Part shown: positions 1-9,212 of the stretch, piece after piece | Position numbering within the stretch: position 1 is the stretch's first letter | Layout of the letters: each line of letters opens with the position of its first letter | Origin: Acidiferrobacterales bacterium | GTDB taxonomy: Bacteria > Pseudomonadota > Gammaproteobacteria > Acidiferrobacterales > SZUA-150 | Length of the DNA stretch: 58,529 nt | Direction: 5' to 3' | NCBI GenBank assembly: GCA_947258385.1 | Contig: CAMYII010000065.1 | Coordinates: 19,279 to 77,807, forward strand | Notes under the pieces: model-generated | The model's input: only the letters and a program-made list of their open reading frames with translations | Database searches by the model: none | What the model was told of the DNA's origin: nothing | Position numbers and translations under genes: made by a program

Positions 1-440
1 ATCAGCGCCGACATCTGCGCCAGCGTCGGTTTGCAGCCAGCCCGGATAATGTCACCGACATCCGCGTTGGGGTCCGCGGCAAACTTCAAACATTTCTCGG
101 ACTGAGGGGCGCCCTCACCCGCGCCCTCCTGTGCTTGAGCCAGTAGCGTAGGCTCGCCGGTAAATTCCGGTAGAGTGCCGCCAAACACCGTGGAATCCGA
201 AGCCGCCGCCCACGCACTTGCGAGCGATTGTTCGCCAGGTGTTCCAGGATCGGCATCAAGCGCGCTCGGTGCAGTCCGCTCGGAGAAAGATGGCTGGTTT
301 GCAGATAAAAATTCCACTCCTTCTGCTATCAACGGTGGCGTAAATAGACTAAAACCGAGCAATAAAAGTGTGGCCATTGTGAGTGGCTTTGTTCTGATTT
401 CTGACAGGGCCGTGAGCTTCAGATACCTGGTTGCGTTCAT
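1..440 (-). CDS. Exported protein, N-terminal part (runs off the window)
   Basis: The frame is open from an ATG at 440 to the window edge, giving about 146 residues of an unfinished protein. AAGGGG lies 8 bases upstream of the ATG. A basic stretch followed by a hydrophobic segment (around residues 22-37, ending near LIAEG) looks like a signal peptide with a long n-region; Met22 at 377 is an alternative start. A low-complexity Ala/Gly/Glu-rich linker follows, and then a segment with two cysteines (EKCLKFAADP and RAGCKPTLAQM). I do not recognise the family with certainty. The cysteine segment recalls the N-termini of some porin-like outer-membrane proteins, but that is a guess from memory. No downstream partner is visible. 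Confidence 0.6.
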   Translation of the reverse strand, partial: MNATRYLKLTALSEIRTKPLTMATLLLLGFSLFTPPLIAEGVEFLSANQPSFSERTAPSALDADPGTPGEQSLASAWAAASDSTVFGGTLPEFTGEPTLLAQAQEGAGEGAPQSEKCLKFAADPNADVGDIIRAGCKPTLAQMSAL

Positions 441-699
441 CACTAAATCCCCTTCATTCTATTGCCAAGATTGATAATCCCGCGGTCCCGGGGCTGCGCC
501 GTGTCGGCCTAGGCGAGCCGTTGGCGCGCAGGCAGGCAACCCGGCCTGAGGGCGTATTCCGCCAACATAATAGGCAGTGCTGGCTTGCGTAACTCGTAAA
601 ATTACCTGCTCTTGGCGCGAGGCTTCCTAGATTTGCGGGACGTGTGCACGGAGCAGACCGGCCCCGGCCAGGCATGGCGCACGGCGAGCATGCGAAGCC

Positions 700-1116
700 T
701 CATTGCCCCTGTTCGATCACCGGCGAGACATAGCTGTCACCCGCGAGCACGCTGTCAACGGCCCGGACCAGTTCCGTGACCGCGGCGCGCTTGAGCACGA
801 AGCCCGCGGCCCCGGCATTGATCACCGCGTTCACGGCAACGGCCTCGTCATGAACGCTCAAGATGATGAACTTCAGCTCGGGATATTTTTTGTGCAACCG
901 GCTCACCACATTGACCTCGGCGGAAACCGGCAGCGACAGGTCCACGACCGCCAGGCTGGGCTTGAGCTTGCCGGCGGCTTCGAGCAACGAGCGTTCGTCC
1001 GCGACCATAACAACGGCGTCGAATCGGGTTTCCAACATCCCGCGGATGCCGGCGAGCATGTCCTGGTGGCGATCGGCCAGCAGCACGACCCGCTGTTTGT
1101 GCTTGCGCGTTGCCAT
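700..1116 (-). CDS. Stand-alone response-regulator receiver protein
   Basis: A 138-residue protein consisting only of a CheY-like receiver of the NarL type. The likely phosphoacceptor is Asp59 (VVDLSLP), with Ser87 as the switch residue and Lys109 (VLKR). It ends at SYVSPVIEQGQ, where NarL-type regulators continue into a linker and a LuxR helix-turn-helix, so no DNA-binding output exists. The N-terminal acidic pair usually read as DD is here Asp15-Arg16, which should weaken Mg2+ binding and phosphorylation. It lies downstream of, and on the same strand as, the NarL regulator and large kinase, with 435 bases between. It may act as a phosphate sink, a protein-interaction module, or a decayed regulator. 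Confidence 0.8.
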   Translation of the reverse strand: MATRKHKQRVVLLADRHQDMLAGIRGMLETRFDAVVMVADERSLLEAAGKLKPSLAVVDLSLPVSAEVNVVSRLHKKYPELKFIILSVHDEAVAVNAVINAGAAGFVLKRAAVTELVRAVDSVLAGDSYVSPVIEQGQ

Positions 1117-1375
1117 TGTGCCTGTATCGGGTCCCCCATGACGCGGCGGTGAACGCGAACCATTGCGCGCCGCGCCGGCAAGCGGCGCCCCTTAAATATG
1201 ACTGAACTGTGGAAGGTGAGTAACGCGTCGTGTATTGATACACGCGCGGGCGGCGGGGCGATACTGGGAAATTTTCCGGTTCTTGCGGGTCGCGCTACTT
1301 AAGGGCATTTCGAAAAATAGAGAATTCCTTCTCCCTTGAGGCAGAAGGTTAGGAGGTACAGACCGGTAACATAGT

Positions 1376-1435
1376 TTACAAAATTAACCGGACACGTTGA
1401 TCCATTGCACAGGTCTCTTTCCACGGCATCGGCAT
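1376..1435 (-). pseudogene. Possible remnant of an IS481-type transposase start
   Basis: Within the 435-base gap between the two response regulators, the minus strand has a good ribosome-binding site (GAGGAGG), an ATG at 1435, and 19 codons reading MPMPWKETCAMDQRVRLIL before a stop. IS481-family transposases typically begin with MPWKE..MD.R..F, so this resembles the first 19 codons of such a gene, with the rest lost. The remainder of the gap (1117-1375 and 1436-1551) shows no other coding signal. The match is short and made from memory; chance similarity is possible. Confidence 0.35.
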
Positions 1436-1551
1436 GTCCTCCTCGCCGATACCTTACGGTGTAAACCATGTGCCCGGTCTGCTTTGTCAACGATGATCGG
1501 CTTGCACATTACGACACCCTCCCGGGCGAGAGGGGATTTTTCGAGGTGCCT

Positions 1552-2208
1552 TTAAGTGGGTTCCGGCGCGACGGGGACGATGCCGTTCTGGATGGCGTAC
1601 TGGATGAGCTCGGCGTTGCTGTGGATGTTCAGCTCTTCCATCATGCGGTATTTGTGAAATTCCGCGGTGCGCCTGGAGATATGCAGGATCTCGGCGATCT
1701 GCCTGGCCGAGCGTCCCTCGGCCAGCAATTGCAACACCTCGCGCTGGCGGCGGGTCAACTGCTGGGCCGGATCCTTTGCGCTGTGCGCGCCGTTTTTGTA
1801 GGACTCCATCAACTCCTTGGCGATCATCGGCGTCACATAGGTCCGTCCCTTCAGCACCTCATGAATGGCCGTGAGCAGCTCCGAAGGCGCGGAGTGCTTC
1901 AGCACATAACCGGAGGCGCCGGCCTCGAACGCCCGGAAGGCATAGGTCACCTCCGGGTGCATGGTGAGAAAAATGACCTTCGATTCGACACCGGCATCCT
2001 TCAACTGATACAGGGCCTCGATACCGTTGAGCAGCGGCATGGAGATATCGGCCACGATGACATCGGGCTTGAGCCGCCTGGCCGCGGCCACCAGCGCCCG
2101 ACCGTCTTCCACCATGTCCACCAGCTCGAATTCGGGTTCCAAGAGGGTGCGGATACCCTCGGCGACAATCTTATGGTCATCGGCCAACAGAATCTTTTTA
2201 TTCGTCAT
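1552..2208 (-). CDS. NarL/FixJ-family response regulator
   Basis: A 218-residue transcriptional regulator with an N-terminal receiver: acidic pair Asp10-Asp11, phosphoacceptor Asp54 (VADISMP), Thr82 and Lys104. A C-terminal LuxR-type helix-turn-helix occupies about residues 148-212 (LTRRQREVLQLLAEG, then ISRRTAEFHKYRMM). Length is typical for the family. The ATG at 2208 overlaps the last 11 bases of the histidine kinase gene, and its GGAGGT ribosome-binding site lies inside the kinase, so the two are translationally coupled and very likely form a cognate pair. It should be phosphorylated by the kinase and control unknown promoters. Confidence 0.93.
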   Translation of the reverse strand: MTNKKILLADDHKIVAEGIRTLLEPEFELVDMVEDGRALVAAARRLKPDVIVADISMPLLNGIEALYQLKDAGVESKVIFLTMHPEVTYAFRAFEAGASGYVLKHSAPSELLTAIHEVLKGRTYVTPMIAKELMESYKNGAHSAKDPAQQLTRRQREVLQLLAEGRSARQIAEILHISRRTAEFHKYRMMEELNIHSNAELIQYAIQNGIVPVAPEPT

Positions 2209-5200
2209 GCTGCACCTCCGTCATTGGCACCCAGACATCGATCTGCGTGCCTTTACCCGGTCGCGAGCTTATTGAAAACCTGCCTTGAGCCAGGCGCACG
2301 CGCTCTTCCATGCTCTGCAGACCCAGCCCTGCTTTTCCCTGCGCCTTCTGCGCGTCAAACCCAGCGCCGATATCCTTGACCTTTAGTTGAATGCCCTGGT
2401 CCGCCTCGGTCAGTGTAACATAGGCCTTTTTCGCCTGAGAATGCTTCGCGATATTCCTCAGGCCCTCCTGGACGATACGATAGACGCACAGCGCCGCCTC
2501 CCTGGGTAGTTTTTGTTCGATTTTACCTGCCTTGTATTTGACGGCGATCGCCTCACGCTTCGAGAATGCATTGCACTCGGAGCGCAGCGCATCGACCAGT
2601 CCCAGATCGTCGAGGATCCCGGGGTGTAGCTGGCGCGAGAGCACGTGCACATCCGCCGATATCTGCACCAGTTGTTCCTTGATGTGCAAGAGCGTCTCAT
2701 GATCACGACTGCCCGACTCTTGCAGCCGGCCTTCCAGCTTTCCGGCCTCGATCGCCAGTACCGCCAGACGTTGCGTCAGATCATCGTGAAGCTCGCGCGC
2801 CAGCCGGCGGCGCTCTTCCTCCTGGGCGTTGAGCAACTTGCCGGCGAGCTCGCGTAATTCCAACTCGCTCCGCTGCAGGGCCACCCGGCTGACCTTCAAG
2901 GCCATATCGGCCTTTTTCCGTTCAGTGATGTCCACGATCACGGCGACCACGTGGCTGATCCGGTCCGACTGATCGCGCATCGCGCTAATCATGACATTGC
3001 CCCACACGCTCGCACCATCCTTCCTGATATAACGCTTTTCGAGCGAGGCTTGCCCGGCTTTCCCGTCCTGCAGCTTGTTCCAGCTCTCCTCGGAGTCTTC
3101 GAGATCATCCGGGTGGGTGACGTCGCGAAACGTCAACCTCAGCAGTTCCTGCTCCGTATAGCCAAGCATCCGGCACAGGTTGTGATTGACCCTGATGAAT
3201 TTGCCGCTTTGATCCACCGCGGCAACGGCGGTCGGCGCGGACTCGAACATGGTGCGGAATCCCTCCTCGCTGGCCCGCAGCGTCCGGTCCAAGCGTTGAC
3301 GCTGCAATGCGTTGGCAAAGACCTCACCTATGAGCCGCAAGCGCTGAACAACATCGGCGGACCAGGTCCGTTCGCCGCGGATCGCGTCCAGGCCGATATT
3401 GCCGATCACCCTGCCAGCCACGGATAAGGGGACGATGGTGGAGGACTGGACACCGGCGCCACGAAGATATTCCTTTTCATTTTTAGCTTCCTCGGGCAGG
3501 TCTTCGGCCGTGTTTATAATTAACGGCTCACCGCCCAATATCTTTGCCGTATACCAGGGCAGTTGCTCGTTTAACACCATGTCGAAAATGCCCTCCTCCT
3601 GCTCGATCCCATCCGCAGTCCAGAGATGGGTGAGGCGAAAGCTGGTTTGATCCTGGGAGAACTGATCGAGAAAACATCGATCGACCTCCATCAACTCACC
3701 GAGCTCCCTCAGCCCTTCTTTGATCTCGACATCGACCTTCTCCGGTAGCAGATTGACGAATCGCGCCGAGACTGAGGACAAGAGGTGCTCGAAACGCATG
3801 CGCTCGGCCAAGGCATCCTGCGCCCGCATGCGAACGAGCGCATTGGCGAAGATTTCACCAACCAGTTGCAGCCGCTGGATAAAGTACTCGGTCCAGCTGA
3901 GCGCCTCCCGGACCGTGTTGAGCGCGACATAGCCCCTGACCGTATCGGCCACGTTAAAGGGCACCCAAACCACGGATTTGATACCGATGCGCTCACAGGT
4001 TGCCCGCTCGAGCGCCGCCGCCGCCGGAAAATCATCCAGCCTGGAGATGGTGAGCGGCTCGTGCTTAATAAGCTCGCTTCGCAGCCAGGGCCACTGATCA
4101 TCGATGGCGACCCCCAAGAAACCGGAATCCTGCTCGACGTGCGGTCCCACCCATTCGTGCGTGACCCGATACTGTTTTGTGTCGGCATCCAACAGCAGCA
4201 CGGTTCCCAGGTCCGTGTCCAGACACTCGCCCAGGCGGCGCAGCCCGTCTTCGATGTTCCGGTCGACCTCGTCCGCCGGCAGATTCACGAACGTGGACGA
4301 AATATCGGAAATCAAACGCTCAAAGCGATTGAGCCTGTCAATGGCCTTTTGATTGCGCATTCGAATCAGCGCGTTGGCGAAGACCTCACCGGCGAGCCGG
4401 ACCCGCTGGACCAGCTCATCCGACCAGCGCCGTTCACGGCGCATCGAGTCAAAGGCGACCATGCCAACCACGGACCCGCCGATGGCGATCGGCACCATAA
4501 AAAACGACTTGATACCAGCCTGTTGCGCATAGGCCTTTTCGTTGACCACGGCAGCGGGAAAGTCATCCAGTTTCGTAATCAGGATCGTCTCCCGGCGTCT
4601 TGCCTTGCCCGTGATCCAGGGAAAGTGCTCGTTGACAATCACTTGCCGCAGGAAGTCATCAGGCTCAATCCCCGTCGCCATCCAAAGGTGGGTGACGCGT
4701 AACGCCGTCTGTTTCGGGTTGAACTGAACAAAACTGCCGCGGTCGGCGCCGATAAACTCTGCCAGCCGCCCCAACCCGTGCTCGATTCTGCGGTCTATCT
4801 CATCCGGGGGCGCGTTGACGAATGTGGCGGAGAGGTCCGAGATCAACGTTTCAAATTGAAGGCGGTTATTCAGCTCCTCCTGGGCGCGCCTGCGCTCGGT
4901 GATGTCCTCGATGACGGCAATGATGCCATGCGCGCCGCCCGACTCGCCGCGCAGCGGTGAGAACATGACCTTTGCCCAGAGGGTAGCGCCGTCCCTGGTG
5001 AGCAGACGCCTTTCGAGCGCCTGGACCGAAAGCTGTTTGACGGCGGACTGAGACAGGACCTTGAAAAGACCCTGAATATCGTTGCTGTGCGCGATGTCCT
5101 GGAAGTTCTTTCCGAGCAGTTCCTCACGTGGATAACCCAGGATCTCACACAGGCGCTTATTCGCATCGATGAATTTACCAACGAGCGTCAGGCTGGCGAT

Positions 5201-6550
5201 ACCGACCGGGGCCTCTTCGAAGGTGGTCCGCAACAGTTCCTCGCTCTCCCGCAGTGCCTGCTCTGTGCGTTTGCGCAGCAGGGCATTGGCGAGAATCTCG
5301 GCAACGAGCCGGAGCCGTTGAACCAGGGGCTCCGGCCAGGTTCTGTGCGCCGTGAGCGTTTCAAACGACAGCGCTCCCTGCACCGCTCCACCCACGAGCA
5401 GCGGGATCGCCAACTGTGATTTGGTGCCTTCGGTCTCATGGAACCGCCGCTCGGCGACCGCTTCGCCCGGCAGGTCTTCGATCCGCGCGAGCGCCAGGAC
5501 CTGGCCTTGCAGCAACTTTGCGGCCACCCAGGGCAACTCGCTGGCGGCGAACCCCGAGGCCAGCGGCTTGATATCCTTGGCCACATACGAGTGCGTGGCG
5601 TCAAATAGGCCCTGGTCCGCCGAATGCTGGAACAACGTAGCGCGATCCACTTGCAGGAACTCAACGATAAGCTTGAGTCCCTGTTCGATGAGCGAATCGA
5701 TTTTGCCGGCGGGCGCATTGACGAACAGGCCGGAGAGCTCCGCGAACAGTTCCTCGAAACGCAGACGCTCGGCCAACTCGCGCTCGGTGTGTTTGCTCTC
5801 GGTGATGTCATTGACCAGGGCATAAAATCCGAGAACCTCACCGTTATCGTCGCGATGGGGCACATAGTTCGCCTGCACCCAGCGACGGCTGCCGTCGCGC
5901 AAGGGGATTTCCGACTGGTAGGAGACATCCCATCCTGACAGCGCCAACTCAATATGCTCTTTGATGGCTGCGTAGGCCTTGTCACCGACTATTTCCCTTA
6001 CGTTGCGACCCTTGATCGCCTCAAGCGACACACCGAACCATTTCTCATAGGCGGCGTTGTTAAACCGGTAGCGCTGGTCGCGGTCGACGTAGGAAATGAG
6101 GACCGGCAGGGCATCCGCCATCAGGCGCAGCCGGCCTTCGCTCTGCGACAGCGGTTGTTCCCTCCGCTCGCGATTATTCACTTCACGGATCGAACCCGCG
6201 ACGAACAGGCCGGTCTCGGTCTCGATCGGGCTGAGGTTGATCTCGACATACAATTCACGGCCGTCCTTGCGTCGCACGCGGAGCTCCCCGCCAGCACCCA
6301 TCGATCGCACCCGAGCGTTTTTAAGGTAGCCTTTGCGGTGTCTTGGGTGGATATCGTTGAGCGTCTCCGTCAATAGACGCTCAACGGGGTGCCCGATGAG
6401 CTCGTCGCGACGGTATCCGAACAGTTTTTCGGTCTGAGCGTTGACCAGCACGAGTCTGCCCTCCGACGTCGCCATGAACATGGCCTCGGGGGCGAACTCA
6501 AAAAGCGCGTCGAGCAGTGTCGGATGTACGCTTGTGATCGGATATGCCAC
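2198..6550 (-). CDS. Giant PAS/GAF hybrid sensor histidine kinase (NarX/DegS-type core)
   Basis: I place the start at GTG 6550 (1450 residues). The frame stays open to 6871, but the extra 107 codons are Arg-rich with no domain and look non-coding. Domain order by eye: PAS 13-130, PAS 143-258, GAF 263-430, PAS 435-560, GAF 563-730, GAF 742-910, GAF 919-1087, PAS 1093-1215, HisKA_3 dimerisation helix about 1235-1310 with phospho-His1255 (RELHDDL), and an HATPase domain about 1355-1442 (N box QEGLRNIAKHS, DIGAGFD, GLGLQSM). The four GAF repeats are clearly paralogous, each opening with RFE.L.S..S..FVN.P and closing with ..E.FANAL.R.R. No transmembrane segment is seen, so it is probably a cytoplasmic sensor. 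It is coupled by an 11-base overlap to the NarL regulator. Confidence 0.9.
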   Translation of the reverse strand: MAYPITSVHPTLLDALFEFAPEAMFMATSEGRLVLVNAQTEKLFGYRRDELIGHPVERLLTETLNDIHPRHRKGYLKNARVRSMGAGGELRVRRKDGRELYVEINLSPIETETGLFVAGSIREVNNRERREQPLSQSEGRLRLMADALPVLISYVDRDQRYRFNNAAYEKWFGVSLEAIKGRNVREIVGDKAYAAIKEHIELALSGWDVSYQSEIPLRDGSRRWVQANYVPHRDDNGEVLGFYALVNDITESKHTERELAERLRFEELFAELSGLFVNAPAGKIDSLIEQGLKLIVEFLQVDRATLFQHSADQGLFDATHSYVAKDIKPLASGFAASELPWVAAKLLQGQVLALARIEDLPGEAVAERRFHETEGTKSQLAIPLLVGGAVQGALSFETLTAHRTWPEPLVQRLRLVAEILANALLRKRTEQALRESEELLRTTFEEAPVGIASLTLVGKFIDANKRLCEILGYPREELLGKNFQDIAHSNDIQGLFKVLSQSAVKQLSVQALERRLLTRDGATLWAKVMFSPLRGESGGAHGIIAVIEDITERRRAQEELNNRLQFETLISDLSATFVNAPPDEIDRRIEHGLGRLAEFIGADRGSFVQFNPKQTALRVTHLWMATGIEPDDFLRQVIVNEHFPWITGKARRRETILITKLDDFPAAVVNEKAYAQQAGIKSFFMVPIAIGGSVVGMVAFDSMRRERRWSDELVQRVRLAGEVFANALIRMRNQKAIDRLNRFERLISDISSTFVNLPADEVDRNIEDGLRRLGECLDTDLGTVLLLDADTKQYRVTHEWVGPHVEQDSGFLGVAIDDQWPWLRSELIKHEPLTISRLDDFPAAAALERATCERIGIKSVVWVPFNVADTVRGYVALNTVREALSWTEYFIQRLQLVGEIFANALVRMRAQDALAERMRFEHLLSSVSARFVNLLPEKVDVEIKEGLRELGELMEVDRCFLDQFSQDQTSFRLTHLWTADGIEQEEGIFDMVLNEQLPWYTAKILGGEPLIINTAEDLPEEAKNEKEYLRGAGVQSSTIVPLSVAGRVIGNIGLDAIRGERTWSADVVQRLRLIGEVFANALQRQRLDRTLRASEEGFRTMFESAPTAVAAVDQSGKFIRVNHNLCRMLGYTEQELLRLTFRDVTHPDDLEDSEESWNKLQDGKAGQASLEKRYIRKDGASVWGNVMISAMRDQSDRISHVVAVIVDITERKKADMALKVSRVALQRSELELRELAGKLLNAQEEERRRLARELHDDLTQRLAVLAIEAGKLEGRLQESGSRDHETLLHIKEQLVQISADVHVLSRQLHPGILDDLGLVDALRSECNAFSKREAIAVKYKAGKIEQKLPREAALCVYRIVQEGLRNIAKHSQAKKAYVTLTEADQGIQLKVKDIGAGFDAQKAQGKAGLGLQSMEERVRLAQGRFSISSRPGKGTQIDVWVPMTEVQHDE

Positions 6551-7231
6551 TGCTGTGCTTTGATATCCCGCACATCTCCCTCCTCGACAATGTGTGGTCC
6601 TCGCTCGGGTGGTGTCACTGCGGCTCACCTGCTTGTGAACCACCGCCGGATCAGTGGATCTCCGCCCACCGACCCTGTATAGACCTTCTATTGTCCGGTT
6701 TCCCGGTCCCTGCGATGTGAATGACTGCGGCACTAACCTCGCGCGGTTAGACCGTGATTGACTGATGTGATTCCAGTATCGTTGTACCGCTAACGGCTCC
6801 TCCGCGTCAACGGGTATTTCAAAATTCAAGTGACGGAGACGGGTAATACCTAGTAATTTTTCGAGTATCACTCAAAGTATGCGGATGGTATTAACGGATA
6901 TGGTATTAAGGAACCTCTGATTGATGCCGTCATTCCGGCCAGGGCCTGCCGCCGCGTAAGCGGGGGGACGAAGGCCCGCGTGCCGGAAACCAGGAAAACG
7001 ATATAATTTATGGAAGTGCCTGGTCACCCGCGACCTGCCGCTATCGATGGGCTGATCACAGAGTGCAAACAAGGACACTTGATAACTGCCAGAAAGGTGG
7101 GCGAGGCCGCTGGCGCCACAGACGTGTTCGTATCGTGAGCTTCTCTGCCGATATCGTATTGGCTTACAATGCGATGCTCATCAGTAGGCGTTTAGATAAA
7201 GCAACTTATATGTAGCGCTTTATGTGAAATA
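6551..7231. other. Intergenic region with half of a repeat element
   Basis: A 681-base gap between the divergent kinase and mlaE-like genes. It holds the non-coding-looking extension of the kinase frame (6551-6871), one end of a repeat (TTAAGGAACCTCTGA at 6906-6920) that also caps the element at 29033-29222, and a GC-rich repeat starting CGTCATTCCGGCC. No convincing gene, tRNA or terminator is seen. Promoters for both flanking operons should lie here; TACAAT near 7165 could be a -10 box for the mla-like operon, but its -35 is poor. Confidence 0.5.
6928..6991. repeat. CGTCATTCCGGCC-type intergenic repeat, copy 1
   Basis: A GC-rich imperfect palindrome beginning CGTCATTCCGGCC and closing with GTGCCGGAAAC. 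A second member of the same widespread class (built on CGTCATTCC...GGAATGACG) lies at 13276-13355. It directly follows the TTAAGGAACCTCTGA end at 6906. Confidence 0.55.
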
Positions 7232-8437
7232 ATGAAAGAAGCGCTCAACCCGGCGGAGGTGGCCGAAGCGGCTGTAGAATCCGTGACAACAGAGAATAAC
7301 ACGCCCGGCCAGCGATACCAGTTAAGCTTCGAGCGCCCGACGGATAATGCCCTGCTTGTCCGGCTCGCCGGTCGCTGGCGATTGGAGGAGAAGCTGCCGC
7401 CCGTCACCGAGGTCCAGGCACAACTGGAGTCCGGTGCGGCGGTCACCCGAGTTCAGCTCGACACCACCCGGCTCGCGGCCTGGGACACCGGCCTTTTGAC
7501 CTTTCTGGCCGGCCTGTACACGCTTTGCCAGAAGCGGGGCATCGCCTTCGACAATGCAGGCCTCCCGGACGGCGTACGCAAGCTGATCGATCTCGCCTTT
7601 GCCGTTCCGCCACAGAAGGATACCGGGCGCCGCGGTGAGCTGCCGCCCGTGCTGGCACGGATCGGCGACGCCACGCTCAAACTGCTGCGCGGGGCGCCGG
7701 AGATGATCGGCTTTATCGGCAAGGTCACGCTCTCCCTCGGCCGATTAGTGCGCGGTAGGGCACAATACCGTCGCTCCGATCTGATGCTCATTATCCAGGA
7801 CGTGGGACCGCAGGCGCTGCCGATCGTCTCCCTGATCAGCTTTCTGGTGGGCCTGATCGTCGCCTACATGGGCGCGGTGCAGCTCGCGCAGTTCGGCGCC
7901 CAGATCTATATCGCCGATCTCGTCGGTATCGGCGTGGTGCGCGAGATGGGGGCGCTGATGACCGGGATTATCATCGCCGGGCGTACGGGCGCGGCCTTCG
8001 CCGCGCAGCTCGGCACCATGCAGGTCAACGAAGAGATCGACGCCTTCAAAGCCCTGGGGATCTCGCCGATGGACTTTCTGGTGCTGCCGCGCATGCTTGC
8101 GCTCATTATTATGATGCCCCTGCTGGTGCTGTACGCGGATATCGTGGGCGTGCTCGCGGGCATGTTCGTCGCCAACACTACCTTCGATATCAGCGTATTC
8201 GAATATTATCAGCAGACCGCGCGGGCCCTGGATCTACGTCACTTCGCCGTCGGTATCAGCAAGGGCACGGTCTACGGTATTCTGATCGCCATCGCCGGCT
8301 GCCTGCGCGGCATGCAGTGCGGGCGCAGCGCCCAGGCGGTGGGCCAGGCGACGACCTCGGCGGTGGTGACCAGTATCGTGTTCATCGTCATCGCCGCGTC
8401 CTTAATGACCATCATGTTCCAGAAGCTGGGTATCTGA
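7232..8437 (+). CDS. MlaE-family lipid ABC transporter permease with STAS-like N-terminus
   Basis: A 401-residue inner-membrane permease. Residues about 28-125 form a STAS-like domain (MlaB-like), fused to an MlaE/PF02405 permease from about residue 155 onward. Visible permease features are about five hydrophobic segments, the conserved loop EEIDAFKALGISPMDFL, and GIIIAGRTGAAFAAQLG. MlaE of E. coli is only about 260 residues and MlaB is a separate gene; the fusion is common in other proteobacteria. It is the first gene of a tight four-gene operon (2-base gap to the ATPase), and should be the membrane channel for phospholipid or other hydrophobic substrate movement between inner and outer membranes. 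Confidence 0.93.
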   Translation: MKEALNPAEVAEAAVESVTTENNTPGQRYQLSFERPTDNALLVRLAGRWRLEEKLPPVTEVQAQLESGAAVTRVQLDTTRLAAWDTGLLTFLAGLYTLCQKRGIAFDNAGLPDGVRKLIDLAFAVPPQKDTGRRGELPPVLARIGDATLKLLRGAPEMIGFIGKVTLSLGRLVRGRAQYRRSDLMLIIQDVGPQALPIVSLISFLVGLIVAYMGAVQLAQFGAQIYIADLVGIGVVREMGALMTGIIIAGRTGAAFAAQLGTMQVNEEIDAFKALGISPMDFLVLPRMLALIIMMPLLVLYADIVGVLAGMFVANTTFDISVFEYYQQTARALDLRHFAVGISKGTVYGILIAIAGCLRGMQCGRSAQAVGQATTSAVVTSIVFIVIAASLMTIMFQKLGI

Positions 8438-8438
8438 T

Positions 8439-9212
8439 ATGGCGGCGGTGCCGGCACAACAGATGCAAACCGAGGCGCACATCACCGTGCAGGACCTCAC
8501 CATGGCCTACGGCGATTTCGTGATCCAGCGCGACTTGAATTTCGTCGTGCGCCGCGGCGATATCTTCATCATCATGGGCGGCAGCGGCTGCGGCAAGAGC
8601 ACCCTGCTGCGGCATCTGATCGGGCTCAAGGCGCCCGCCAAGGGCGAGGTGTTCTACGATGACGTGAACTTCTGGCGCGCGGAGCCCGACGAACAGGAAC
8701 GCATGAAGCGCAAGTTCGGCGTGCTGTTCCAGAGCGGCGCCTTATGGAGCTCGTTGACCCTGGCGGAGAACGTGGCGCTGCCGCTGGGCGAGTACATGGA
8801 TTTAAGTCCGACCCGGATCCGCGAGGTGGTGTCACTGAAGCTCGCGCTGGTCGGCCTGGCCGGGTTCGAGGAGTTTTACCCCTCCGAGATCAGCGGCGGC
8901 ATGCAGAAGCGCGCCGGCCTGGCGCGGGCCATGGCGCTGGATCCCGATATCCTGTTTTTCGACGAGCCCTCGGCCGGACTCGACCCGATCAGCTCCCGGC
9001 GCCTGGACGATCTCATTCTGGAACTGCGCGACAGTCTCGGGGCCACCGTGGTCGTGGTGACGCACGAACTGGCCAGCATTTTCGCCATCGGCAACAACTC
9101 GGTGTTCCTCGACCCGGAGTCCAAGACCATGATCGCAACGGGCGACCCCAAGGACCTGGTCGAGTCCGAGAATCCAACGGTCCGCACTTTTCTCACTCGA
9201 GGTGAATCATGA
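8439..9212 (+). CDS. MlaF-like ABC transporter ATP-binding protein
   Basis: A 257-residue ATPase for the adjacent permease. Walker A GGSGCGKST at 47-55, Q-loop Gln98 (LFQSG), signature SGGMQ at 152-156, Walker B ILFFDEP at 171-177 and H-loop His209 (VVTHE) are all intact. The variant signature SGGMQKRAGLARA is characteristic of MlaF/Ttg2A ATPases. Met9 is an alternative start, since the first eight residues are not conserved in type. The stop overlaps the ATG of the MCE gene (ATGA). Confidence 0.93.
   Translation: MAAVPAQQMQTEAHITVQDLTMAYGDFVIQRDLNFVVRRGDIFIIMGGSGCGKSTLLRHLIGLKAPAKGEVFYDDVNFWRAEPDEQERMKRKFGVLFQSGALWSSLTLAENVALPLGEYMDLSPTRIREVVSLKLALVGLAGFEEFYPSEISGGMQKRAGLARAMALDPDILFFDEPSAGLDPISSRRLDDLILELRDSLGATVVVVTHELASIFAIGNNSVFLDPESKTMIATGDPKDLVESENPTVRTFLTRGES

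Noticed and set aside
3785-4702. Plus-strand frames of about 300 codons opposite the sensor kinase
   Set aside because: They mirror the repeated GAF coding sequence and have no start context or domains.
6551-6871. Upstream extension of the histidine kinase
   Set aside because: Arg/Ser/Thr-rich and without domain; the first PAS domain begins directly after GTG 6550.
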